This document shows, one piece after another, positions 44,287 through 53,544 of a DNA stretch of 64,000 bases. Position 1 is the stretch's first letter; each line of letters begins with the position of its first letter. Below the pieces are notes generated by a model, which saw nothing but the letters and a program-made list of their open reading frames with translations, was not told the origin of the DNA and made no database searches. The stretch comes from Mesoflavibacter profundi (GTDB lineage Bacteria; Bacteroidota; Bacteroidia; Flavobacteriales; Flavobacteriaceae), in NCBI RefSeq assembly GCF_014764305.1, contig NZ_CP061703.1, positions 2,076,800-2,140,799 on the forward strand, written 5' to 3'. A program made the translations under genes and the position numbers.

Positions 44287-45345
44287 ATGCAAGATTTAAA
44301 AATTTCTAAAAAGAAACCATCTTATCCTGTAAACGAAAAATTACACGAGTATTTAAATGAATATAATCGAAATTTAAAAATCTCGATTTTATATGAAGAT
44401 TTGTTGCGTTTTCAAGGATCAGTAACGGTTTATGATAAAGACGATAATGACACGCTTTGGATACGCGTGTATTATAACGAATTTGATCGCGCAGAAATTG
44501 ATCTTAACCTAAAAAAAGTCTACACTCAATTACATTCTGACGGAAACGAAAAAACCATTCCGTTTTTAAATGTAGATGCTGTAGATTACTGCACCTTTGG
44601 TAATAGTAAACCGTTTAGAGTAAAAGTTAGAAATATTTTAAATGATAATTACACTTATTTTTATGTAAAAAAAGCAGATGCATCTAGAATCTATGGATTA
44701 GAATTAGAGCATATGCTTTCGCCATACAATTTAAATTTTTTAGTCTATAAAAATACCTTAATAGAAGAGCATATTGCAGGTATACCAGGCGATGAGTTTA
44801 TTCAAAATAAATTATCTGAGTGTTTACCTTCAGAAAAATCTCAAATCGCAAAAGAGTTTGTAAAGTTTAACGAGCGTTGTATGATTAGATTACTTGGTGA
44901 TATGCGTGCATACAATTATGTCATTGTTCCAACGCACGATTTTGATCATGTAGTATTTAAAATTAGAGCTATAGATTTTGATCAACAATGCTATGAAGGT
45001 AAGTTTAATGTGTACCGACCACAATTTTTTAAAGAGAATAATAAAATGGTGGCATTAGTTGCAGAAAAACTTACAAAAGATTCTATTGATCAGTACAAAA
45101 TAGAAGAGCGATCTACCATAGCAAAACGTATGATTAGTTATCAAGATAGAATAGGAGAGTTGTTAGATTGTATGACTAACGATACTATTTCTATTGAAAA
45201 ACATATCGAAATGCTTAAATCTAAAATCTATGATTATACTTTGGATTTAGAGTTTAAACGCAGCAAAAATATGGGAGAAATCTTAAAAAATGCTTTAGAT
45301 TTTGTAAAACGAAATTATCAAGATGTTAATACCAAAGGGTATTAA
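44287..45345 (+). CDS. Conserved protein of unknown function
   Basis: 352 residues from the ATG at 44287 (MQDLKISKKKPSYPV). No signal peptide or membrane helix; mixed alpha/beta. The segment NERCMIRLLGDMRAYNYVIV followed by FKIRAIDFDQQCYEGKFNVY has a faint kinase-like look (a D-F-D after a hydrophobic strand), but no P-loop or complete kinase motif is visible, so I give no function. The last 90 residues are helical. The stop shares TTAA with the convergent gene. Confidence 0.6.
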   Translation: MQDLKISKKKPSYPVNEKLHEYLNEYNRNLKISILYEDLLRFQGSVTVYDKDDNDTLWIRVYYNEFDRAEIDLNLKKVYTQLHSDGNEKTIPFLNVDAVDYCTFGNSKPFRVKVRNILNDNYTYFYVKKADASRIYGLELEHMLSPYNLNFLVYKNTLIEEHIAGIPGDEFIQNKLSECLPSEKSQIAKEFVKFNERCMIRLLGDMRAYNYVIVPTHDFDHVVFKIRAIDFDQQCYEGKFNVYRPQFFKENNKMVALVAEKLTKDSIDQYKIEERSTIAKRMISYQDRIGELLDCMTNDTISIEKHIEMLKSKIYDYTLDLEFKRSKNMGEILKNALDFVKRNYQDVNTKGY

Positions 45346-45857
45346 TTCCAGTTTTCATCAAAATCTAAACTTTCATAATCATCAATATCGTAGTCGTCGT
45401 CAAATTCATTAAAGTCGTCGTCACTATCGGCTTCAAAAACTTTTTCTGGAGCTTCTGTAGGAACTTGACCTTGTACATACATTAGGTTAGGATAATCTGT
45501 GCCTTGCGCTTCTTCAACAATTTCAGCTAATTCAACAAAAAATGTCCACATACTTAAAAAGTCGTAAACATAGATAAGTTTAGTTTGTGCTTCGTGTACG
45601 ATATCTGCAATGGTAGTTTCATTCATTAATTTAACTTGATTTAAACCATCGCTCATATCAAAAAGGCTAATTTCTTCACCTTGATTCCATTCGTCATCAC
45701 TAATATAAAAAGATGCCATTTCTGTACCATCAAACCCAAAAGATTGAGTGATAACATTGTGTAGATCTTCCATAGTATCGTTTTCACGAATTTCAAAATC
45801 TCTAAAGATATCTTCTTCTGTATCGTTGTCTAAAATAGCTCTAAAACGGTAAATCAT
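45342..45857 (-). CDS. Plasmid pRiA4b ORF-3-like protein
   Basis: 171 residues. The N-terminal part (IYRFRAILDN ... FEIRENDTMEDLHNVITQSFGFD) is the pRiA4b ORF-3/IS1096 TnpR-like domain, which in spite of its name is widely chromosomal. The tail (about 135-171) is almost wholly Asp/Glu (for example DDDFNEFDDDYDIDDYE). Function unknown. It has its own -7 box, and no transposase or inverted repeats accompany it. Confidence 0.75.
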   Translation of the reverse strand: MIYRFRAILDNDTEEDIFRDFEIRENDTMEDLHNVITQSFGFDGTEMASFYISDDEWNQGEEISLFDMSDGLNQVKLMNETTIADIVHEAQTKLIYVYDFLSMWTFFVELAEIVEEAQGTDYPNLMYVQGQVPTEAPEKVFEADSDDDFNEFDDDYDIDDYESLDFDENWN

Positions 45858-45876
45858 AATTAAAAAAATAAGTTTA

Positions 45877-45884
45877 CAAAGATA
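45877..45884 (-). promoter_or_regulatory. -7 box of the ORF-3-like gene
   Basis: Minus strand TATCTTTG, full consensus, 20 bases before the ATG at 45857 and within the 39-base gap after the heme A synthase gene. Confidence 0.5.
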
Positions 45885-45896
45885 AGGTTTTAATCC

Positions 45897-46916
45897 TTAT
45901 TTGCTAAATCTATGTAAAGTAAATGTCATTGCTGTTAATAAGAAAAACGCACCAACTTGATGTGCAACACCTAACCAAACAGGAACTTGTAATAATAGGG
46001 TTAATACACCTAAAACAAATTGTAAAAAGACTAAGCCTATTAAACTATTTAAAGCCAGTTTTTGGTATTTGGTTTCTACAAATTTTTGTCCTTTAAAAAA
46101 TACGATTAGTATTAATGCAACTACAAAATATGCAAGTGTACGATGTACAAACTGTACGCCACTTTTACCTTCGGTTAAGTTTAATAAAATCGAATTTTGT
46201 TCGGTATACACAGTTTCATGAATAAATTTACCTTCACTCATCATTGGCCAATGGTTATGTATCCAACCTGCATCTAAACCAGCAACAAAAGCGCCATAAA
46301 TTATCTGTACTAATAGCACAAATGTAGTTACGCGCAACAAGTTTTTAAATCCGGTATCTGTAACCTTGTTAAAAGGAAATATTAAATCTAATGCAACCCA
46401 AAATGTTAGCGCAAAAGTGATAAATGCAGTGGTTAAATGCGCAGCTAGTCTAAAATGACTAACATCTGGTCGATCTACCAAACCACTTTTTACCATGTAC
46501 CAACCTAAAAATCCTTGAAAAGCACCAAGACACATCAAACCTATTGCTTTTTTTATAGTTGGTCTGGTTAGTTGTTTTGTAATTAAAAAATATACAAAAG
46601 GAAAGAAAAATACTAACCCAATAACACGACCAATAACACGATGGATCCATTCCCAAAAGTAGATATCTTTAAAATCTTCTAAAGTGAAATGGTTATTAAG
46701 TTTTTGATATTCTGGATATTGCTTGTAAAGGTCGAAAGCGGCATTCCATTCGGCGTCATTCATTGGTGGAATTGTTCCAGAAATTAATTTGTAATTAGAA
46801 ATTGATAAACCAGAATGTGTCAAGCGTGTGATGCCGCCAACAATTACCATTATAAAAATTAATAAACAACCTGTTAAAAGCCAATAAATTACTTTTTTGT
46901 TATCTTTCTTTTTCAT
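45897..46916 (-). CDS. ctaA: Heme A synthase (COX15/CtaA)
   Basis: 339 residues with eight predicted helices. Family marks: GGITRLTHSGLSISNYK in helix 1 region, EWIHRVIGRVIG with heme-ligand His, HFRLAAHLTTAF, HNHWPMMSEG, FVHRTLAYFV and VAHQVGAFFLL. It oxidises heme O to heme A for cytochrome oxidase. I start at 46916 because its ATG overlaps the GNAT stop as ATGA, indicating translational coupling; the ATG at 46937 would add seven residues inside that gene. Confidence 0.92.
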   Translation of the reverse strand: MKKKDNKKVIYWLLTGCLLIFIMVIVGGITRLTHSGLSISNYKLISGTIPPMNDAEWNAAFDLYKQYPEYQKLNNHFTLEDFKDIYFWEWIHRVIGRVIGLVFFFPFVYFLITKQLTRPTIKKAIGLMCLGAFQGFLGWYMVKSGLVDRPDVSHFRLAAHLTTAFITFALTFWVALDLIFPFNKVTDTGFKNLLRVTTFVLLVQIIYGAFVAGLDAGWIHNHWPMMSEGKFIHETVYTEQNSILLNLTEGKSGVQFVHRTLAYFVVALILIVFFKGQKFVETKYQKLALNSLIGLVFLQFVLGVLTLLLQVPVWLGVAHQVGAFFLLTAMTFTLHRFSK

Positions 46917-47365
46917 TTTAATTCTTTTAAAAAACAAACACTATTTTCTACGCCAGCATACTGACCAAAATTTGGTATTATTTTATAATTATTTTTTTTG
47001 TAAAACTTAACCGCTTCGGTTTGTTTTAAACCTGTTTCTAATAAAGTAGATTTAATATTAAGTTCTTTTGCCCAATCCTCTAAATCTTTAAGAATTGCAG
47101 ATGCAATACCTTTATTTCTTGCTATAGGCGAGGTATACATGCGTTTAATCTCTACACTAGAATTGTTAAAAGCTTTAAATGCACCGCAACCAACAGGTTG
47201 GTTGTCTACATACGCAATAACTGTATGCTTTAAGACGTCTATGTTATTAAATTGATTATAAAATTCATGATCATCTCCATCAACAATTTTTAAATAAGCA
47301 TCTAAATCTTTTACAAGATTTATAAAATCTGGATGATCGGAATTTGTTCTAATAAGCCTTAACAT
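46913..47365 (-). CDS. GNAT family N-acetyltransferase
   Basis: 150 residues. The acetyl-CoA binding motif A is IKRMYTSPIARNKGIASAIL (R-N-K-G-I-A), followed by motif B with YKKNNYKIIPNFGQYAG. Substrate unknown. Its stop overlaps the heme A synthase start as ATGA and it begins two bases after the CCA-adding enzyme, so it belongs to the same minus-strand operon. Confidence 0.85.
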   Translation of the reverse strand: MLRLIRTNSDHPDFINLVKDLDAYLKIVDGDDHEFYNQFNNIDVLKHTVIAYVDNQPVGCGAFKAFNNSSVEIKRMYTSPIARNKGIASAILKDLEDWAKELNIKSTLLETGLKQTEAVKFYKKNNYKIIPNFGQYAGVENSVCFLKELK

Positions 47366-47367
47366 AC

Positions 47368-48783
47368 TTACTCTCTTTTTAAGCCTAAAGCTTTACCTTT
47401 TTCAAGCATTAAATTAAAAGCTGCTTCGTGATCGTTTGGGATATCACCTTCTAAAATAGCTTCCTTAATTGCTTCTTTGATTACACCAACTTCTCTTGAA
47501 GGTTTTAAGTTGAAAGTCTCCATGATTTCTTCTCCAGAAACTGGTGGCTGAAAGTTTCTTACCTGGTCCTTTTCTTCAACTTCAACTAATTTTTCTCTTA
47601 CAATTTTAAAGTTGTTATGATATTTTTTAAATTTTTTAGGATTTTTTGTCGTGATATCTGCTTCACATAGCGTCATTAAATCATCAACATAATCTCCAGC
47701 ATCAAATAACAAACGTCTAACTGCCGAATCTGTTACGATATCTTGAGCTAAGACAATTGGTCTAGAGCTCATAAAGACTAGTTTTTGGACGTATTTCATC
47801 TTATCATTTAAAGGCATTTTTAAGCGTTTAAATAAATGAAATACCATTTTGGATCCTTCAAATTCATGACCATGAAACGTCCAACCTACTTTTTTGCTAA
47901 ACTTTTTTGTTGGTGCTTTACCAATATCGTGTAATAATGCAGCCCAACGCAACCAAACATTATCTGTATGTTTTGCGATGTTATCAACAACTTCTAAAGT
48001 GTGATAAAAATTATCTTTGTGACGTTGTCCTTCTTTTTCGTCAATACCTTTTAAAGCGGTTAACTCTGGTAAAATTATTTGTAAAAGTCCAGTTTTTTCA
48101 AGAAGTAAAAAACCTATTGAAGGTGTTGGACTTTCTAAAATTTTATTTAATTCTACTACAATACGCTCTTTAGTGATAATTTTTATGCGTTCACTGTTTT
48201 TAGAAATGGCTCTTAAGGATTGGTTTTCGATTTTAAAATCTAATTGTGTCGCAAATCGTATGGCGCGCATCATGCGTAATGGATCGTCACTATACGTGAT
48301 ATCTGGATTTAATGGCGTACGTATTATTTTGTTATCTAAATCTTCAACACCGTTAAATGGATCTAGTAAGTCTCCAAAATTAGCTTCAGAAAGATTTAAA
48401 GCTAATGCATTTATAGTAAAATCACGACGGTTTTGATCGTCTTCTAACGTACCATTTTCTACAACTGGATTACGACTATCTTCGTTGTAGGATTCTTTAC
48501 GTGCACCAACAAATTCTATTTCGATATCATCATACCGTAGCATTGCTGTTCCGTAGGTTTTAAATACTTGAACTTTTGGTTTGTTTGGTAATAAATTAGA
48601 GACTTCTTTTGCAAGTGCTATTCCACTACCAATAGCTACCACATCTATATCTTTTGCATTACCGCGTTTTAAAATAAAATCTCTTACAAAACCACCTATT
48701 ACATAACTGTCTAAGTTAAGGTTTTTAGAGGCTTGAGAGATTGTTTTAAATATTGGGTTTTGTAGTGCTTGTTTGTAATTCAT
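47368..48783 (-). CDS. cca: CCA tRNA nucleotidyltransferase with HD domain
   Basis: 471 residues. Nucleotidyltransferase head: [21 protein letters not shown] with the GG and DxD signature, then [11 protein letters not shown] and the RNA-binding segment [12 protein letters not shown]. An HD phosphohydrolase domain follows at about 255-380 ([24 protein letters not shown]). It adds or repairs the CCA end of tRNA; the HD domain can act as a 2',3'-cyclic phosphatase. Bacteroidota have one such class II enzyme, so CCA activity is likely. Confidence 0.88.
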   Translation of the reverse strand: MNYKQALQNPIFKTISQASKNLNLDSYVIGGFVRDFILKRGNAKDIDVVAIGSGIALAKEVSNLLPNKPKVQVFKTYGTAMLRYDDIEIEFVGARKESYNEDSRNPVVENGTLEDDQNRRDFTINALALNLSEANFGDLLDPFNGVEDLDNKIIRTPLNPDITYSDDPLRMMRAIRFATQLDFKIENQSLRAISKNSERIKIITKERIVVELNKILESPTPSIGFLLLEKTGLLQIILPELTALKGIDEKEGQRHKDNFYHTLEVVDNIAKHTDNVWLRWAALLHDIGKAPTKKFSKKVGWTFHGHEFEGSKMVFHLFKRLKMPLNDKMKYVQKLVFMSSRPIVLAQDIVTDSAVRRLLFDAGDYVDDLMTLCEADITTKNPKKFKKYHNNFKIVREKLVEVEEKDQVRNFQPPVSGEEIMETFNLKPSREVGVIKEAIKEAILEGDIPNDHEAAFNLMLEKGKALGLKRE

Positions 48784-48792
48784 CAGGTAAAT

Positions 48793-49353
48793 TTACTCAC
48801 GAATAATCTTTACTTCACCATTACTAGATAATTTGATTATTGTAGATGGTTTGGTATTGTTTTTTTCGTTTTGCAAATTTACAACATAATCCACACCTTT
48901 TAAAATAGGTGTGCTTATTTCTTTAAAGGAATTTGGTGTTGGTTCTTCAGCAATATTTGCTGAGGTAGAGACAATTGGTTTTCTAAATTGCTGGATTAGT
49001 TTTTGACAGAATTCGTCTTTTGGAATTCTAATAGCTAACGTGTTGTCTTCTGCAATTAGATTAGTAGCTAAACCAATTGGATTATCATAAATAATAGTTG
49101 TTGGTTTGTCACTAAATTCTATTATTTGGTAAGCAACTTCTGGTACCTTTTGAATATATTTTTCTAACATTTTTAAATCACTAACCAAGCATATTAATGC
49201 TTTAGAGGCTTCACGCTGTTTTAATTGATAGATTTTTTTTACTGCTTCAAAATTTGCGGCATCACAACCAATTCCCCAAACTGTATCTGTTGGGTAAAGT
49301 ATGGTGTTACCTTGTTTAAGGTGCTGTATTGTAGTAGCTATTTGCTGCTCCAT
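48793..49353 (-). CDS. tsaC: Threonylcarbamoyl-AMP synthase (Sua5/YrdC/TsaC)
   Basis: 186 residues, a single YrdC domain: YPTDTVWGIGCDA, IYQLKQREASKALICLV, and the STSANIAEEPTPNS motif that binds ATP and bicarbonate/threonine. It is the short form without the Sua5 C-terminal domain. It makes threonylcarbamoyl-AMP for t6A37 in ANN-decoding tRNAs. It follows the pyruvyltransferase-like gene by one base. Confidence 0.9.
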   Translation of the reverse strand: MEQQIATTIQHLKQGNTILYPTDTVWGIGCDAANFEAVKKIYQLKQREASKALICLVSDLKMLEKYIQKVPEVAYQIIEFSDKPTTIIYDNPIGLATNLIAEDNTLAIRIPKDEFCQKLIQQFRKPIVSTSANIAEEPTPNSFKEISTPILKGVDYVVNLQNEKNNTKPSTIIKLSSNGEVKIIRE

Positions 49354-49354
49354 T

Positions 49355-50329
49355 TTAAGAATTAATAAATTGACTAACGTCTTTTATAAGTTGTTCTCTG
49401 TATTTTAAATGTTCTGTTCTTACAATTTTACTTGAATTTGTAAACTGTTGTTGTAGTTCTGTTTTTTCGGTATTTAAGATTTGGTCTATAGTAAAGGTGT
49501 TAAAAAAGTCCGTAATACCTTCAAATCTACTGGTATCTCTATCTGGTCTAACAAAAATTACAGGTGTACCAAAAGCTAAACAAGGTAATGCAACATGAAT
49601 TCTAGAAGTAACTACAAGTTTTGCAGATGCATAAAGACTTAAAAGCTGTTCTGCTTTTTTAAATTTTTCTTCATGCGTTTTTGCATTAAAATCTTGATTA
49701 GAAACGGTTATACTTTGCTCTAAAATAGATTTAGGAATTAATTTTTCTATAATTTTTTTAGCCTCTTTTTTTTCTTTGTATTCTTTTAAAAAAGACTTAG
49801 TTGCATTTATAATAGGCTTGTGAGGATTTCTAATAGTTTTCCAAAGACTTTTTTTATTAATATCGGACACGTCGTTTTTATGTGATAAAATATCGCATAA
49901 CACAATTGCATTTGGTGTTGTAGTATTTTGATATTTCTCTTTCTCTAAAGTAAGTGTTAAACAACCAGAAAAGTAGGCTTCTACACCATTTTCTTCTAAT
50001 TTTTGAAGTGTAAATTTATCACGACAACCAATGGGTTGATGCTTCTTATAATAGGCTATAGCTTCTGGACTTGTTAATGGTTTTTTAGCAAAATCGTTGA
50101 TATGAAACGAAACAAATTTAGGAAGTAAAGTCTCGCTTGGTGGCCAATGTTCTGGGTGATGCATAAACCAACCGTTTAAAATAATTTTAGCATTTTCAGT
50201 GGTTTCATCCAATGCTTCACGACTAATCAACGCATCTACTTGTGGTAAAAAACGCTTTGCAGCTAGACTTTGTATGTAATCGCCAATATTTGTTTCTTGA
50301 TCTCTATATTTTAATAGTGCGTATTTCAT
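49355..50329 (-). CDS. Polysaccharide pyruvyl transferase family protein
   Basis: 324 residues, GT-B-like fold. Features: TNIGDYIQSLAA at the N-terminus, GWFMHHPEHWPPS, PIGCRDKFTLQKLEENG, and the C-terminal SRIHVALPCLAFGTPVIFVRP (key SRIHVALP) which is the family hallmark. Members transfer pyruvate ketals or sugars to surface glycans. It starts the glycan gene cluster on the minus strand and is divergently placed from the DXD glycosyltransferase. Confidence 0.8.
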   Translation of the reverse strand: MKYALLKYRDQETNIGDYIQSLAAKRFLPQVDALISREALDETTENAKIILNGWFMHHPEHWPPSETLLPKFVSFHINDFAKKPLTSPEAIAYYKKHQPIGCRDKFTLQKLEENGVEAYFSGCLTLTLEKEKYQNTTTPNAIVLCDILSHKNDVSDINKKSLWKTIRNPHKPIINATKSFLKEYKEKKEAKKIIEKLIPKSILEQSITVSNQDFNAKTHEEKFKKAEQLLSLYASAKLVVTSRIHVALPCLAFGTPVIFVRPDRDTSRFEGITDFFNTFTIDQILNTEKTELQQQFTNSSKIVRTEHLKYREQLIKDVSQFINS

Positions 50330-50429
50330 TAACCTATTTATTTTGGTGTAAAATTATGGTAATAAAGCTTAAACGCCAATAATCTTAAAAAACAATTCTT
50401 TAAATTTTAATCTTAAAGTTTAAAAATTG

Positions 50430-50437
50430 TAATTTTG
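50430..50437 (+). promoter_or_regulatory. -7 box of the DXD glycosyltransferase gene
   Basis: TAATTTTG, full consensus, 17 bases before the ATG at 50454. Confidence 0.4.
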
Positions 50438-50453
50438 AACTTTAAAATTTTAT

Positions 50454-51236
50454 ATGGCTTTACCTATTATTCAATCTTTATGGATTGGCGGTTCTTTATC
50501 AAAAATAGAACAGCTTTGCATTAATTCTTTTTTAAAAAACAATCATGAGTTTCACTTGTATACTTATGGAGAAGTGCAAAATATTCCTGAAGGAACAACA
50601 GTAAAAGATGCAAATGAAATTATTAATTCATCTGAAATTTTTACTTATAACGGTGGAAGCTACGCCGGTTTTGCCGATTGGTTTAGATGGGAATTGTTAT
50701 ATAAAAAAGGTGGTTTTTGGGTAGATACTGATGTAATTTGTATTAAACCTTTTGATTTTGATGAAGATGAAGTGTATGGTTCAGAATCTATAGATCTTGT
50801 TTGTCCTGCTGTTTTGGGATTTAAACCAGGACATGAGATGTGTAAATTTTTAAGTCATAATTGCGAATTCCCAAATACTATTTTACCTTACGATAGTAAA
50901 CACCAAAAAAAGGTAAAGCGTAAACGTAAATTTTGGGGTAAAGGTAGAGAGCATATAGAATGGGGCGAATCTGGCGGACCAGAAGGATTTACTAAGGCTT
51001 TAGATTATTTCAAAATAAAGGACAAAGCCAAACCATTTACCTATTTTTTTCCAATACATTTTTCTAACTGGCATACAGTTTACGATAGCACTTTTAAAAA
51101 TAGTGCAGATTTATTTAAAGATACTTACGCGATTCATCTTTGGAATGAAATGACTAGACGCGAGCCTAATTTTGATAAAAATGCAGATTTTGATTCGCAA
51201 TCTTTAATAGAACAACTTAAAAGAAAATATCTTTAA
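50454..51236 (+). CDS. DXD-motif glycosyltransferase (GT32-like)
   Basis: 260 residues. ADWFRWELLYKKGGFWVDTDVICIKPFDF (key FRWELLYKKGG and DTDV) is the GT32/OCH1-type catalytic core with a DxD metal site; VCPAVLGFKPGHEM is the second conserved block. It transfers a sugar to glycan in the cytosol. No membrane segment. Its 3' end shares TTAA with the convergent glycosyltransferase. Confidence 0.83.
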   Translation: MALPIIQSLWIGGSLSKIEQLCINSFLKNNHEFHLYTYGEVQNIPEGTTVKDANEIINSSEIFTYNGGSYAGFADWFRWELLYKKGGFWVDTDVICIKPFDFDEDEVYGSESIDLVCPAVLGFKPGHEMCKFLSHNCEFPNTILPYDSKHQKKVKRKRKFWGKGREHIEWGESGGPEGFTKALDYFKIKDKAKPFTYFFPIHFSNWHTVYDSTFKNSADLFKDTYAIHLWNEMTRREPNFDKNADFDSQSLIEQLKRKYL

Positions 51237-52300
51237 GCCATCTTAGCTTGTATTAATAGTAGTTGGCGTTTTATTATCTTTTTTAGACTTTTAGATCTAT
51301 ACCAACGCAAATAGTTAAGCGTTTTATCTAAGCCTAAAGGTAATACTGTTTTAAAATTTTGGTGTAATTTTTTTAAGCTGCTACTTAAATTGTTGTAACT
51401 AACTTCTGGTAGTTTCACAACTTTAAAAGCATTTGTAATTAACTTATTAACGTCTTCTTTATCTTGATTTGGCGTGTTAAAATAACAATGTGTTATTATG
51501 GTCATTTTAAAATAATTCAAGTAAAGATTTGTGACGTTTTTTGCTTCAGGTGATTCTGCGTTTAGATAATATTTTTGATAGATAGTATTTAAAATATCTA
51601 AATATGCTTTGGTGTTTTTAATGTTGAAATTATTGGTAATAGAGTTTTGATTTCCAGTATTGTAATAATATGTTGTTTGATCACTTAATATAATAGATTG
51701 GCAGTTAATTAAGGTTTCAAAAAACCATAATTCGTCTTCATGTAATAATCGGTCTTTAAAAGCAAGGTTATGCTTAGTAATAAAGGCTTTTTTGTATAAT
51801 CTATTATGTGCAACACAACTTACTTTATCATTTAATACCATTGGTATTAACTTGTAATTGGTATTTGATAACTTTTGGTTTACTGGTAGATAATGTTCTA
51901 AATAACCAATAATGTTTTTGTTATGTCCATCTGTTAATGCAGTCTTGCCAAAGATAATATCTGTGTTGTGAGGTATTAAATTAACAAAATTTTGAAGCGT
52001 GTTTTTATCAATCAAATCGTCTGCATCCAAATAATAGATGTATTTTCCTTTACTAATTTTTGTTCCAGAATTTCTAGAACCAGAAAGTCCTTGGTTGTCT
52101 TGATAATAATAAATAATTCTATTGTCTAGATTTTCAAAAGCGGTAATAATTTCCTTAGAATTATCCGCGCTACCATCATCAACAACAATACATTCCCAAT
52201 TTGTAAATGTTTGATTTATTACATGTTGAAGAGTTTTTTCAATATATTGTTCTCCGTTATAACACGGAATTATTACTGAAATTAAAGGCGTTTCTTGCAT
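51233..52300 (-). CDS. Family 2 glycosyltransferase
   Basis: 355 residues starting at 52300 (MQETPLISVIIPCYNG); an in-frame ATG at 52342 lies upstream of the predicted transcription start and would add a hydrophobic leader. GT2 marks: VIIPCYNGEQYIEKTL, VVDDGSADNSKEI, YYLDADDLI (DxD), and the acidic DRLLHEDELWF segment. C-terminal half is helical and basic. Acceptor and donor unknown. Confidence 0.85.
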   Translation of the reverse strand: MQETPLISVIIPCYNGEQYIEKTLQHVINQTFTNWECIVVDDGSADNSKEIITAFENLDNRIIYYYQDNQGLSGSRNSGTKISKGKYIYYLDADDLIDKNTLQNFVNLIPHNTDIIFGKTALTDGHNKNIIGYLEHYLPVNQKLSNTNYKLIPMVLNDKVSCVAHNRLYKKAFITKHNLAFKDRLLHEDELWFFETLINCQSIILSDQTTYYYNTGNQNSITNNFNIKNTKAYLDILNTIYQKYYLNAESPEAKNVTNLYLNYFKMTIITHCYFNTPNQDKEDVNKLITNAFKVVKLPEVSYNNLSSSLKKLHQNFKTVLPLGLDKTLNYLRWYRSKSLKKIIKRQLLLIQAKMA

Positions 52301-52339
52301 GAAAATTAAAATAGATTGTAAAATTAAGTTGCAAATCTT

Positions 52340-52347
52340 CAAAAATA
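52340..52347 (-). promoter_or_regulatory. -7 box of the GT2 gene at 51.2-52.3 kb
   Basis: Minus strand TATTTTTG; predicted start near 52333 supports translation from 52300. Confidence 0.4.
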
Positions 52348-52377
52348 AAATATAATGGCTAATAAATTATAAAATGC

Positions 52378-52385
52378 TATTTTTG
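52378..52385 (+). promoter_or_regulatory. -7 box of the GT4 gene at 52.4 kb
   Basis: TATTTTTG, full consensus, 23 bases before the ATG at 52409; divergent from the box at 52340-52347. Confidence 0.45.
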
Positions 52386-52408
52386 GAGCTGTTTCTGTAA
52401 GTAATTTA

Positions 52409-53533
52409 ATGAAAGTATTATATTTTTTTCCAGGTAATCCGTTGGTACGTTCACAAGGTAACCACGTAAGAGCTTACACGCTTTTACAGTATTTTAAGGC
52501 TAAAAATATAACCTTAGATTTAGTAGCAGAAACCGATAAACACTTTACAGAACAAGATGTAGAGACACTTAAATCTGAAAAATTAGTTAATCAAGTACAT
52601 TTTTTACCAAAGCATAAAAAAGGAGGTTTAAGTTATTTTTTAAAGGTCTCTATACCCAAATTGTTTAGTAAAATACCTAAACCTTTTGATCGTAGACAAT
52701 TAAATCAACAACAAGCTTTTAATAAGGTGTTGCAATCTAATACTTACGATAAAATAATTGTTAGCTATTCTTGTTGGATACCTTTGGTTTTAAATAATCC
52801 ATACTTAAAAGGAGCAACGACAATAGTAGATACACACGATTTTTTAACCTCGCAATTTAAAAGCCGAAAAGATTTTAAGTTAGGTGAATTTTTTGAAGGT
52901 GAAATGAAACTTTTAAATAGTGTTGATCAAGTTTGGGCAATTTCAGTAGAAGAAAAATACCTTTTTGAGCAATTTATAAAAACACCAGTGCATTTAGTGC
53001 CACACTTAACAACTAGTAAAATACAAAGCACAACAAAAACTATAGATGTTTTATACGTAGCTAGTGAAAACGAACATAATATAGCAGCAGCACGATGGTT
53101 TTTTAATAAAGTTTATCCTTTGTTAGAGACTAACATATCTATAACCGTAGTTGGAAAAATAAATAAACATGTTAAGGATTATCCAAACGTAAATAAAATT
53201 AATTATGTTGAAGATTTATCTGCAACTTACAATGCTTCAAAAGTTGTAATTTGTCCAATGTTAAGTGGTACAGGATTAAAAATTAAAGTTGTAGAAGCGT
53301 TATCCTTTAATTTACCAGTTGTATGTAATACAAGAGGCGTAGATGGATTAATTAATAAAGTAGATAATGGTTGTTTAGTAACAGATAATGCAACTAAATT
53401 TGCGTCTTACTTAACGCAATTACTTAATGATTCTAGTTTTTATGAAGCCAACAAGCAAAAGGCAAATCTATTTTACGAAGAGTTTTTAAGTGAAAAAGCT
53501 GTGTATAGTACGTTAGACCAAATTTTAAATTAA
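52409..53533 (+). CDS. Family 4 glycosyltransferase (GT-B)
   Basis: 374 residues. N-terminal Rossmann half starts VLYFFPGNPLVRSQGNHVRAY (key GNHVRAYTLL); DTHDFLTSQFKSR is the linker; C-terminal half has the nucleotide-sugar region ISVVGKINKH-like strand, CPMLSGTGLKIKVVEALSFN with the E-x7-E pattern and PVVCNTRGVDGL. It transfers a sugar to glycan intermediates. First of three tightly spaced plus-strand genes (gaps 11 and 9 bases). Confidence 0.85.
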   Translation: MKVLYFFPGNPLVRSQGNHVRAYTLLQYFKAKNITLDLVAETDKHFTEQDVETLKSEKLVNQVHFLPKHKKGGLSYFLKVSIPKLFSKIPKPFDRRQLNQQQAFNKVLQSNTYDKIIVSYSCWIPLVLNNPYLKGATTIVDTHDFLTSQFKSRKDFKLGEFFEGEMKLLNSVDQVWAISVEEKYLFEQFIKTPVHLVPHLTTSKIQSTTKTIDVLYVASENEHNIAAARWFFNKVYPLLETNISITVVGKINKHVKDYPNVNKINYVEDLSATYNASKVVICPMLSGTGLKIKVVEALSFNLPVVCNTRGVDGLINKVDNGCLVTDNATKFASYLTQLLNDSSFYEANKQKANLFYEEFLSEKAVYSTLDQILN

Positions 53534-53544
53534 TCGACTGTTTT

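Noticed and set aside
45342-45857. Transposon passenger gene (IS1096 TnpR-like name)
   Set aside because: No transposase or terminal inverted repeats nearby; the domain is common on chromosomes and the gene has its own promoter.
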